Made by a program: the position numbers and the translations under genes
Part shown: positions 1 through 9,504 of the stretch, in pieces
How the letters are laid out: the number at the start of each line of letters is the position of its first letter
How positions within the stretch are numbered: position 1 is the first letter of the stretch
Origin: Magnolia sinica
Taxonomy: Eukaryota; Streptophyta; Magnoliopsida; Magnoliales; Magnoliaceae
Assembly (NCBI RefSeq): GCF_029962835.1
Contig: NC_080585.1
Location: forward strand, 57,461,443 to 57,525,442
DNA: 64,000 nt
Direction: 5' to 3'
Notes under the pieces: model-generated
Told to the model about the DNA's origin: nothing
The model's database searches: none
Seen by the model: only the letters and a program-made list of their open reading frames with translations

Positions 1-195
1 TAGCTTGTGAAGAAGTCTCTGTGTGGAGTCGCATGAAAAGAAGATCTTGAGTCAATCACCTAGTTGGTGTCATGAATCATAGCCGTGAGACAAACATCAT
101 GATCTGCTGAAAGAATAACTACAACGTCGCTATCTGAAGCAACTGTAGTGGAATCTGATTCATCTTCCTTCTCCTTTCCTTTTTCTTTCTTGTCG

Positions 196-926
196 TTTTT
201 CTTACCACGACATTCATGCTTGTAGTGGCCCTTCTTGCCACAATTCCAGCAATCAACATCTTTTCTATTACTCGACTTGCCTCTTGATTTATCTCGAGCT
301 TTTCCACCCTTCCTATTCTTTCCTCTCCCCTGTTCCTATGTCACAAGAGCCTCTTGTTGAACAAACCCCTGAGACTTCCTCCTTGTCTCCTCATTGAAGC
401 GACAACTGGTTACCTATTCCATGAAAATCTTTTTGTCTGGCGCGGAGTTACTTAGAGACACCACCAATGTCTCCCAACTGTCAGGCAATGAACTAAGTAA
501 TAGTAAAGCCTGCAATTCATCATCTAGGACCATCTTCATAGTAGAGAGCTGGTTCACTATATTGCTAACCTCATTCATGTGCTCGGCCACAGAACCACCA
601 TCCTTGAACTTGAGATTCATAAGTCGCCTTATCAGAAAAATTTTATTACTGGTTGTCTTCCTCTCATACAGCCCTTCTATTTTCAGCCATAGGTTAGCGG
701 CTGAGGTCTCTGTAGACACATGGTGGAACACAGAATCATCCAACCATTGTCTAATAAACCCCACCGCCTTTCGATCTATCTTCTTCCAATCATCATCAGA
801 CATATCCTTGGATTTTACTAATATGCCTAAAATTAGAGAATATAGGTTCTTGCAATAAAGCAAGTCCTCCATCTTAGCCTTCCATATGGTCCGATCATCC
901 TTGATGAGCCACCTTCCATATTTCAA
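196..926 (-). pseudogene. Copia gag region (UBN2-type gag plus zinc knuckle)
   Basis: The main frame (414-926) reads as a Copia gag polypeptide of the UBN2/PF14223 kind. It has the N-terminal W-K-x-K-M-E-D-L-L pattern and a central block with LRRLMNLKFKDG-like and LLSSLPDSWE-like motifs. Further on (196-243) a C-x2-C-x4-H-x4-C knuckle, CWNCGKKGHYKHEC, is legible. Gag forms the particle and the knuckle binds the element RNA. The region is broken and treated as a fossil. Confidence 0.85.
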
Positions 927-971
927 AAAATCGATCCTACCCGTTCAATGAACTTAGCTTTGATACCACTT

Positions 972-1696
972 TGTTAGGGGCCTTGCATAAAACCTTAGGA
1001 TCTAGCCTCCCGAAACAAACCAGAATTATGGATAATAAAGCAATGAAATAAATCAAAGCATAAATCACACACCACACAAGAGATTTTTTATGTAGAAAAC
1101 CCTCAAAGAGGTAAAAACCACGGGACCTCGTCCAGATCAACAATCCACTATGAAGTAGAACGTTACAACTGTCTTCACTCATACAGGAGTGGATAAACAA
1201 TGAGAGAATAAAAGGAAAAACAGATAGATCTCACCGATTACGAGGACATAAAAGTGCTGAGATATAAATTGCACAGTAGATAACCTCCACGAGCATAACC
1301 TCCATTCTACAAGTTTCATCTCTATCTCTTTCTCTCTTTCTCTCACACCTTTGATAGCCCTCTTGTATTTTTCATATCATAGAAAAACCCTAGGAACCCC
1401 TATTTATAATTTTAGGAAACTCCTTTCCGCATCCCAATTGTGAAAGGACTCAAATTTTCGCAATCCACAAAACGCGGAATGAATTTGCGTAACCACGACC
1501 GGTCGAGATGAGGCCACGACTGGTCGAGCACCCCAAAGAAAAATAACCCAAAGTCGCTGGACTTTGAGTCAAGTCAGGGCTCGACTCCATGAATGATCGT
1601 GCACCAGCCCTCGACCGGTCGTGTAAGGCTCACGACCGGTCGAGCACAGGGAAAAAACCCCATCATACTCAATTATTGTGCACAATGGGTACAACA
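972..1696 (-). repeat. 5' LTR of the left Copia element
   Basis: The limits are TGTTAGGGG on the left and GGTACAACA on the right, giving inverted TGTT/AACA ends and a length of about 725 bp. A TATA-like TTATAAATA lies near 1401-1409 on the minus strand and probably starts transcription. Upstream of it (1494-1644) are four near-palindromic copies of a CGACCGGTCG motif. The flank after 1696 cannot be compared with the missing far end. Confidence 0.75.
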
Positions 1697-2046
1697 ATAA
1701 AGCTTTGTAGACTTACCATGCTATCTTTGTGACATCCACATCATCCATCAGTATGTCCATTGATTCTCGATTATAGGGCCAAAGTTCAGCTTGATCAACA
1801 ACTTAAGTAGGCCATACCATGAGGAACAATGGGGATAAGACACTAACCATATGTTAGTGTGTTAGGCCAAATGGTGTGTATATTTCATCCAATCTGTTCA
1901 TGGTATGTGATTCACCAAAAGGTAGAAAAAAAATTATCCTAAACTCAAGAATGCTAGATTGTGTGAACTTAGAGGTTTCAAGGATAATTTTATGTTACTT
2001 CTAAAATACAAAGATATAGTAGAAATTCCAAAATATCAAATCAGAA

Positions 2047-2053
<7 letters not shown>

Positions 2054-2100
<47 letters not shown>
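2054..2100. repeat. (CA)n microsatellite
   Basis: An uninterrupted CA run of about 47 bases follows a short TA run. Reading frames across it (Thr-His or Cys-Val repeats) are artefacts. Confidence 0.95.
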
Positions 2101-2104
<4 letters not shown>

Positions 2105-2454
2105 GCGCTCACCTGCGAACCAGTTTGTACGTACTACATACGAACTTTTTTGAGAACTCATCATATCTGATGAGTCTTGCAAATCTGAACGGTCTACATA
2201 AAGCAGAACCCATGAAACCTCCTGATATGAATTTTTACTTTGATCCAAAACTTAGGTGGGCCATGAAAAATGCAAATAGTTTCTTCCCTTGATTTGAATT
2301 TCTCTTTGCTATGGCCCACCAGAATCTTAGATCAGGGTGAAATTTCACCCCCTAAGGTTTCATGAGATCCTGCATCTTATGGACCGTTCGGATTCGACAC
2401 CCATGACACGTGTGCAAAGGTACGCACGTGCATAGGTCCGTAGGTGAGCATGCC
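2105..2454. mobile_element. MITE-like foldback element
   Basis: The left end GCTCACCTGCGAAC and the inverse of the right end GCTCACCTACGGAC match at most positions, and GTAC/GCGTAC follows further in on both sides. The inside is also partly symmetrical: GGTGGGCCATG and ATGGCCCACC face each other around 2250-2312. There is no coding capacity. The left edge abuts a microsatellite, so a target duplication cannot be seen. The family is not assigned. Confidence 0.45.
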
Positions 2455-3234
2455 CCTATATGTATATATATATATAAAGAACTATGCACATTACAGTCGC
2501 TGTGTTAAATACAGATTTGTGCCCCCCACATGAAGATGATCCCTAATGCATTGGGTCTCAGTAACTCGGCCTTTGGGATACAACAACTCTCCTCAAAGAT
2601 GAACATCTTTGATTAGGTGCACTCACAATCTCAACTACACGAACCCAAGAATGATTGAACTGATTTGCCTAAACAGAGGTTGTAGAAAGAATTCGAAGAA
2701 AAATCAGAGAGAAGAGAAAATTTTTAGATAGATTTTTAATATAGAGTAAATGTCTTTAAAGTAGGTAGCTATTAGGGCTCGAGGCGCATGCGGGCGGCGT
2801 AATAAATGCAAGTGGACGCATGCTGGCTCATTAATGATTATGTAGGTGTAAGACGACTCTTTGTCTTCATATGCAGTAAGATAAAATATACGTAGAGAAA
2901 ACAAAAGTGCCTTGCACCACGCCTTGACCGCAGCCTCTGCACGCATCCAAGGTTTTTCTCATGGCATATCATTTTTTATTAATACAAAAGATTAACAAGG
3001 GGTTTTAATATAAAGGCTTAGTTTTCTTAACAACTTTTTAACATGAAACAAAACTAAACACGATTAAGATAAATAATTAACAAAGGAAATAATCAAATTT
3101 TCTGAAATTTTCAAATCTTTCTTTTTAAATCATTTTAATCTAACATTTTATAACATTCTTAGTAGTGTGACCCACTTGGGCCTTATTATCAAGCTGATAT
3201 TTTTGATGTAGGGCTAACATAAGAGTCAAAACCT

Positions 3235-3550
3235 CACTACAACAAATGTAACTTTTAGCGGCGCTCAAAAGCGCCGGTAAAAACCCCAGAAAGCGCTGCA
3301 AATAGATTTAACGGCGCTATACAGGCGCCGATAAATGGGTATGTCGCTAAAAGTTATGTCGGTGCTAGATACTTTCTTGCAGCGCTTGTCTGAGCGCCGA
3401 TAATGCAGCTTTTTCCCGACGTGAATAAACGCCGGCAAAATTCAATCCGAGCGCCGTTAAACGTGGTTTCAGAACACTTTTTCTCCTGGGAAAGCGCCGT
3501 AAGATTTCTACAGAAACGCCGCTAAAAGCCTTTGTATGGAAAAGAGGCCC
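3235..3550. repeat. CACTA left terminus and subterminal repeats
   Basis: The 5' terminus CACTACAACAAATG is followed by about eight to ten copies, in both orientations, of a short AGCGCCG / CGGCGCT word (for example near 3254, 3274, 3312, 3327, 3390 and 3450). In this family such arrays bind the TNP1-type protein and bring the ends together. Confidence 0.85.
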
Positions 3551-5166
3551 TAGCATGCCGGTAATTTTTATTATTATATAAAATTCAATCGAAACCTATA
3601 TTTTTTAAATATTTGAAACATAAAAATGATGCAAATGATGCAATACAAATAAAACTGAATGTTAAACAAAATTTATAGTACTACATAATAAAAAATATAT
3701 ATAATATTTATTACAATAAATTGAAAATGGTCTTGAATTTAAATAAATAAATTTAACAAAAAAAAAAAAACAAATCCTCTGTATGGTCTACTCCTAGCAC
3801 GAGGGGCGTCAAAAGGCTGAAGTGCTTGTAGGCCTAAATTTAGGCACAATTGATTAAAATCCTGCACACAAGGAAAAAAAGAAAAGTTAAAAAGTAGCAT
3901 TCAACAAATTGATGCATGGGAAACAATCAATCCTTTGATCCCGACCTTAAAAAATCAAAAACTATCAAGGCAACAAATGTTGTAACTTGAATTCCATTAC
4001 AAGCAAAACAAAAAAGAAGGTAAAATAGAAAGCCAACATGCTAACAAATAAACGAATGTCGCAGCACATCTATGCTTTACACAATCAATTGAAAGATAAA
4101 TCAACTTATAAATAAAGATGAACATACTAATATTTTACAAAGTTGAGAGCTTACTTTCTTATGAAGAGCCCAGACATTTATATAGCCTTTAGTGATCTGT
4201 TCTTGCAGCTCTACAAATTCCCAGGTATCATCGGCCGAATACTCCCCTGACAGTAAAACACATGGATTTTGTTGTAAACAAAGCAAATCCGATACATGCC
4301 CCATGACAAATTCATGTATCTTACTTTGGATGCGGGTTGATGATAGAAATGCAGACAAGGAAGTTTCAAGCTAGCACATATGCCTGTGGCAGTTTTGGAC
4401 ACAAGCGTGGGGGAGATGGGTTTGTGGTGTGATGGAAACAGAAATACTAATTTTATCATTTCTAGATGGATGTGAGAAGGCGATCTCACCATCCAGTAGT
4501 ATTTCATGAAGAGATTATTTTATTTGGTAAGTTAGGGTTTTTGCCTTCTCTCTTTCACTTGGTAGTACTGACATGCTCTACTAAAATGGCAAGGATTAAG
4601 GTTACAGGCTTCTAAAAACGGCACAACCATAGGATGCTCAGATTGAACAAATGGACAATGGCCTTCAATTGGAAACACAGAGTTCAGGTTGGGCCAATTG
4701 GGTTCAAGTTGACCCAACTGAAGTTGTACACTTATGGTGCACACTTCATGGAACTGTATGAAAACACCCATTGTACAAGCATTTCTCTATAACAATATGA
4801 CAAAGAAAAACTAGCAGTTTAATGAAAGAAAAGGTCTCACCAAAGAATACAAGCCACTGGTGTCCATAAAAAGCAGAGGGCCCGAAGCAATTCTGTTAGA
4901 TAAGTCAATGAGACGAATGAACCCATTTACCGGTATAACACAAAATTCCAAGAAAACATTTTAAAGGGCGCTACCTGATGAATGGCCTAGACAACATACC
5001 TACCCACATTGGCATCTGTGTGTACCACTGAAAAAACACTCAATCCTATTCATGAGAATATTGTTCAACATTTCTCGCTCTTAAAACTTACCTTAGCAAT
5101 AGTACTGAGAAAGAAGATGGCATGCTGTACAGTCGGGGCCTGGGAACGAAACGAGGGAGTAGGGTT

Positions 5167-5206
<40 letters not shown>

Positions 5207-5221
5207 GATATGAATGGGCTG
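3551..5221. other. CACTA interior, left part
   Basis: AT-rich DNA with no recognised gene apart from the exon-like stretch listed at 4141-4380. It contains a poly-A run near 3760 and a CA run at about 5168-5204. Codon-like conservation is not evident elsewhere. Confidence 0.5.
4141..4380 (-). pseudogene. Unrecognised exon-like stretch, possibly captured
   Basis: On the minus strand an open frame reads smoothly through HEFVMGHVSDLLCLQQNP and then DTWEFVELQEQITKGYINVW. It has the composition of a real exon, unlike the surrounding AT-rich DNA. It ends near a possible donor (AAG followed by GTAAGC, about 4150-4160). I do not recognise the family. A weak LQEQIT resemblance to the NOT1 C-terminal region is not enough to assign it. 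It lies in the same orientation as the NOT1 exons and the TNP1-like gene and could be another copied host fragment. Confidence 0.35.
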
Positions 5222-5284
5222 TTTTAGATAGCGCCGGTGAAAGATGCACCCAAAGTGCCGAGTAAGCACATGTTTGTTGTAGTG
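5222..5284. repeat. Second CACTA right-end-like sequence inside the element
   Basis: TAGCGCCGGTG, AAAGTGCCGAG and then ACATGTTTGTTGTAGTG form a right terminus much like 25083-25148, and by inversion like the left end. It is followed by CTA, not the CCT flanking 3235, so it does not simply pair with 3235. It may be a relic of an older or shorter CACTA copy fused into this one. Confidence 0.7.
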
Positions 5285-6648
5285 CTAGCTTGATCCAATC
5301 ACGACTGGCCTAAACTTCTCAATCTGAGTCACTCAACTCAACTAATGCTCCATGTCAACTGACTCTACCAATAAACCATATATGTAAATTCTATTCATGA
5401 CCATCTACATCAATTTTTATAACATAACCTATTAATACTTATTATAATTACAAACATAAGAAAATTTTTTTGAAATAAAAGTTCTATGAGCTACCAAATA
5501 AGGAAAACCAAATCTACATATGACAATTGCAGTCATTGTTAACATATTCATCTAAACAAAGTAGTCAAAACTGAAAACAGATCAACCAGTAATGAAATTG
5601 TGTTGTGATGTGGAAAATAAAGACTAGACAGGAGAACCCCCTGAAATATTGTTCTGTTTGTTTCAAGTACTACTTTCAAGGAACAATATATTACTTTGGC
5701 TTTGTGAAAGCACTGCATCAAAAACCAATTTCACAGGGTGCCATTGTGCATGTATCCAGGTATCTGGTACAACATCGCGAAGTATATGCTATGTGGCTCC
5801 AATGAAGAAGTTCCATGTATCACAGATCAAATTGATATGAGTCAATGGAAATAAACAAAAGCATCTCTGGATGGGAGAAGTTGACAAATAAAAGAGCATG
5901 TCTTGATTAGAAAGACTATTGCAAGATCAATCAACAAGATGGGAGAAGCACCTGCATGACTTGTATGCAGCATTCAACTTTCTAGAAAATCAAAACTGAT
6001 ATACTAAAACAAGGAAATCCATTAATTCTCCTGATAAATCAAAACTGATATACTAAAACAAGGAACCAATTGAAGAAGTCGACAAAATTTCCACAGCTAG
6101 TATAGGACTAAATATATCTAAATTCCAATGTGGCATACGCTTGTTATCATACAACTTAGTATCTTTGTAATTGAGGATTGGATTAGTAAGGTCTCTAAAT
6201 CACCTTTACTCCTTTAAAATAATAATAATAACAACAATGGAAATTTGGGGGAAAACAATCTTATTAGGGATATGCAAGAAAAAAACCCATTCATGTCCAC
6301 ATCAGATTAACAGTCTGGAACATGCAAAATGATCAAAACCAAAATCTATAGAAATTTGGGGGAAAACAGAAACTGAGTAAGGAAAATCATAGAAAACAGA
6401 AACCTTATGCCTTTCAAACCTAGCATCTTCAGCATCCCCATTGAGAGAAAAGTGACAACTCTTCCCACAGGATACAAGACCAAGGAAAGCCATGCAACTG
6501 GCCTGACCTAGTGTCATTGCCCACAATGGGTCAAATGAATTATAAATAATCACTTCCCCTCACTTGTAGAAATTATACAAAGTACACATTTGTATAAAAG
6601 AAATATATCAGTAAAAGAATGAACGTAGACAATTAGGACACGTAGCAC
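5285..6648. other. CACTA interior upstream of the NOT1 fragment
   Basis: No gene recognised. A direct repeat of about 30 bases (ATCAAAACTGATATACTAAA core) occurs near 5989 and 6046. A minus-strand stretch at 6410-6553 has exon-like composition (reads FDPLWAMTLGQASCMAFLGL) but I cannot place it in a family. Confidence 0.45.
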
Positions 6649-6978
6649 CTTGCAATTCTCATAAGTAGCTTTGACAATCTCCTTATTCAGCAATCTTGAA
6701 TTAACTTTCTCCAAGAACTTCCAAGTACAGCTCATGAAAATTTGGCTCAATGCTTGCTCTGTCAAATATAATGTCCCAGTAAAGTAAAAATCACCTGATG
6801 AAACTAAAGGTTATTCATAAGATTTTTCTCACCTTTTCATCACCATATACTGAGCAAACCATGGATAGTACTACTCTTTCAGGACATCAGTAAATTCTTT
6901 TGCTTTCCCATCCATATTTGAAGCTGAAATATTATTAATAATAAATAAAATCTTGTCCTGTATCTCTGATGCAGGTTC
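6649..6978 (-). pseudogene. NOT1: Captured fragment of NOT1 (CCR4-NOT scaffold), two exons and an intron
   Basis: NOT1 is the scaffold of the CCR4-NOT mRNA deadenylase. This part corresponds to its MIF4G region that holds the CAF1 deadenylase. On the minus strand, exon one (6833-6978) follows an acceptor TTTCATGCAG and reads EPASEIQDKILFIINNIS, then KAKEFTDVLKE, then YYPWFAQYMVMKR up to a GTGAGA donor. Exon two (6649-6758) follows TTTGACAG and reads SIEPNFHELYL, then KFLEKVNSRLLNKEIV, then YENCK up to a GTGCTA donor. Plant NOT1 proteins have these motifs in this order. A stop replaces a Gln codon between the ...LKE and YYPWF parts, and a frame change lies after ELYL, so it is a pseudogene. 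Retained introns point to DNA-level capture rather than a cDNA copy. I found no further NOT1 exons nearby. Confidence 0.85.
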
Positions 6979-7191
6979 CTGCATGAAATAAACAACAAAC
7001 TCAAAACTTTCAAAATACAATTGAGATAATACCTGAATAGTCAAATAACATAGAGTAAGCACAAAACACACAGAGATGTGACTTTTGTCAATGCCACAAA
7101 GAACTATTTGCCAACATGCTAACTGTTATAAACGAATTCAAAGAAGAAGATACAACAGTGAAAATCGCCAAAATAAAAAATAAAATTAGCT

Positions 7192-7306
7192 GATGTCAGA
7201 AGCATCATTTGAAGTAAGGAAGAACATACATACTGATGTCAGAAGCATCATTTGAAGTAAGGAAGAACATACATACTGATGTCAGAAGCATCATTTAAAA
7301 GCTAGG
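7192..7306. repeat. 43-bp tandem repeat, about 2.6 copies
   Basis: The unit starts TGATGTCAGAAGCATCATTT and ends GAACATACATAC. Two full copies are essentially identical and a third is cut short before AAAAGCTAGG. It is a recent local duplication. Confidence 0.9.
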
Positions 7307-8143
7307 TGAGTCACTTGAATCGGTATTAAAGAAAAGTCAGCAATGATAAAAGACTAGAAATAAGATCCATTACCAACTATGTAATTCACAGACCCATCTT
7401 CCAAAAAGCGTACCCACTGGCAGTGCAAAAATAAGAACTGTCAGTTATAATGGAAAGTGAAATAAGGAAAAAGTCAGCAATGATAGAAGACTATAAATAA
7501 GGAAAAAATCACAAACTGATTTGCAGGAAAACAATTACAAAACCAAAATTCTACAGTTTTTGCCATGGCCTAAGGACAAACACAATACAATCAAAGTAAT
7601 AAAAAAGAGGGATGAAAAGGAAAAACAGAGACAATCATAGATCCAGAAAACTCACCTTGACGCTCAAGCCTTTCTCCCTCCTCCTTTACCCGGGCTTGGG
7701 ACCGGCAATGCAAGTAGTTGCATTGGCGGAGTTCAAAAAGGGGCTTAAGATCCATTTGGTTTGATAAAAAATTATATTCATAAAGATTGATGTGATGACC
7801 AAATGGAGCTTAAGACTTATAATACTTACATAAATGTAGTTGTTCTCCTTCGCTTGGCTTCCATCATCTAACACTGCCACAAAAAACATGCTAAAAAAGG
7901 TCAACGCCATCCTATTAATGTTGTAAAGAAACATGGAAAGAACAAGAGTTGCATTGAGTTATAAAGAAAATTGATAAGAACAAGAGTAAATCATGTTGGC
8001 TAACTTATTGATTTAGTTACCCAACCTGTCATATGCATTGGATCTTAAGTCAATCCAAATTCCAAAATGAGAGTTAAACACTTTCTATCCAAAACCAATC
8101 ACACATCAGTCCTAAACCCATGCACAAAACATAAAACATTTAC

Positions 8144-8148
<5 letters not shown>

Positions 8149-8185
<37 letters not shown>
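8149..8185. repeat. (GA)n microsatellite
   Basis: An uninterrupted GA run of about 37 bases just downstream (in the minus sense) of the TNP1-like exons. Confidence 0.95.
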
Positions 8186-8188
<3 letters not shown>

Positions 8189-8317
8189 TTTCATTTAGCT
8201 CAATCCATCTCTCCTTAAACCTACAAAACAAAACAATAAAAAGAAATTAATTAGTACTCGTATTCTTGTACAAGAAATTCTATTGTATATAGAAAATAAA
8301 AATAAAAAAAATCTGAC

Positions 8318-9504
8318 CTTACACATAATAGAGGGCCAAACAATACTCGTTCCAATAGCATCCCCAATTGTTTTATATCGTCCATAGGGTCTTATCAAAA
8401 CCTCCTCCCGTACTATTGCAACATGAATTAATACTTCCCAAAAATCAATTCCAAGTTCGTGCCCCCCTACTTTTGTGAGCGAATCCTTGCTCAAAATAAT
8501 TCCTTTAGCAATAGTAACCCCGGGTTTGACAATACTTGTAAGAAGAACTCTAGTCACATCCTACAAAATAAAATTCACTATTTGACAAATTGCATTGTAT
8601 TGAATAAACACTCATCCGTATACCACATATAATTAAGAACACAATAACATCAAAATATAATAAAAGAACTATTCACTTGGTATAAGGAATTACCCCAGCG
8701 CTAGTGCAACTCGTGGTCTTCCCCTTATTCGTCGAGTGCTTCTGCAAATGATAAATCAATATCAATCATTAAATACCAACTAAACTATATATATAATCTA
8801 GGACATAGTGCATATGTAAATAAAGACATTTATATAATATAATTACCTGAGAGTTCACCCAATGGCTTGATGATGAGGACTGTTGGTTCATGTTAGAACT
8901 AGCTGCAGCACCGAATACTGTGGGTGGGTTATTGTTTGCATTATTCATAGTGGCTATCAATTTCATCAGAGTTTCTTTCAAGGAAGAAATTTCAGCATCT
9001 CTTGCGGATGAGATTTCAACCATAGTTTCTTTAAGGGATGACATTTCAGCTTCTCTTAAGGATGAGAGTGCAGCTATATTTTCTTTAAGAGAGACTATAT
9101 CAGCATGTAGTTCTTCATATCTTTCATCTCTCCTCTGATCAATGGAAGTCATCCTTTGTTGGCTAGATGTTGCACCCCACAAATCAGATGGAGATGGTCC
9201 TAACCCATAAGTGCGGACACGACCATACTTGTCTTCTCCCATAACTTGAGATAATAAATCATCCCTTGCCGTGCTACTCTGTGAGGCCCCGGGTTGCTGA
9301 GATATTTCTTCATTGAGTTTTGTCTGCAATAATAATTATCACATGGTAACAGTTAATGTGTAAATACTCTAGCTGCTGCTACACATTTATATGGAGCTCT
9401 TCTTGCATGTAAATACATTAACATACCATTACTACTGATGAGGCCTCATCCACAGGCTTTCCATCTTTGCATATATGAGAAACCCGCTGACTTACTTTGT
9501 AGAG
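8318..9504 (-). CDS. TNP1-like CACTA protein, C-terminal part, four exons
   Basis: The plant EnSpm TNP1-type protein binds the subterminal repeats of its element. On the minus strand I place exons at 9427-9504, 8847-9323, 8694-8741 and 8318-8560, with acceptors CCTATATAG, TTATTGCAG, CATTTGCAG and TTTTGTAG and GT donors. The first carries HICKDGKPVDEAS. The second has VMGEDKYGRVRTYGLGPSPS, the end of the Transposase_24 (PF03004) type domain, followed by repeated SLKE..-S..DAEIS coiled-coil heptads. The last matches the C-terminal DUF8039-like domain typical of these proteins (GIILSKDSLTKVGGHELG, RPYGRYKTIGDAIG, WPSIM). The N-terminal half was not found between 9505 and 10872 nor after the Athila insertion. 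It is probably partial or decayed upstream. Its transcription direction matches the NOT1 fragment downstream, so chimeric transcripts are possible. Confidence 0.75.

Larger units (their letters stand above)
1..1696 (-). mobile_element. Copia (Ty1) LTR retrotransposon, 5' part, runs off left edge
   Basis: Read on the minus strand, the order is LTR (972-1696), a primer-binding site like TGGTATCAAAGC just inside it (about 957-970), a Copia gag region, and a CCHC zinc knuckle. Protease, integrase and RT would lie left of base 1. The PBS matches the initiator-Met tRNA type used by most plant Copia elements. The copy looks degraded, with at least a couple of breaks in gag. The far LTR is outside the window, so neither age nor target duplication can be judged. 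Confidence 0.85.
1697..3231. other. Spacer between Copia LTR and CACTA element
   Basis: I see no gene here. The stretch holds a CA microsatellite, a MITE-like foldback, a short TA run near 2458-2476, and a piece at 1780-1920 resembling 26180-26290 (both contain ACAATGGGGATA, a GTGT.. segment and a TATATTTC word). The last ~70 bases are the left half of a repeat that continues directly after the CACTA element at 25149. Confidence 0.6.
6979..8317. other. CACTA interior between NOT1 fragment and TNP1-like gene
   Basis: No assignable gene. It includes the 43-bp tandem repeat at 7192-7306, a (GA)n run at 8149-8185, and a segment around 7670-7725 whose minus strand contains CCGGTCCCAAGCCCGGGTAA, a word I associate with dispersed plant repeats. 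Possible short exons (VLDDGSQAKENN at about 7840-7880, WVRFLEDGSVNYIV at about 7375-7420) are not recognised. Confidence 0.45.

Noticed and set aside
3235-5284. A simple 2-kb CACTA element ending at the internal terminus
   Set aside because: The flanking triplets differ (CCT and CTA), whereas 3235-25148 has matching CCT and its flanks rejoin into a known repeat. Kept only as a finding about an extra terminus.
7670-7725. A segment reading as a short Arg/Glu-rich exon on the minus strand
   Set aside because: The CCGGTCCCAAGCCCGGGTAA word is one I associate with dispersed plant repeats, so an exon call would be unsafe.
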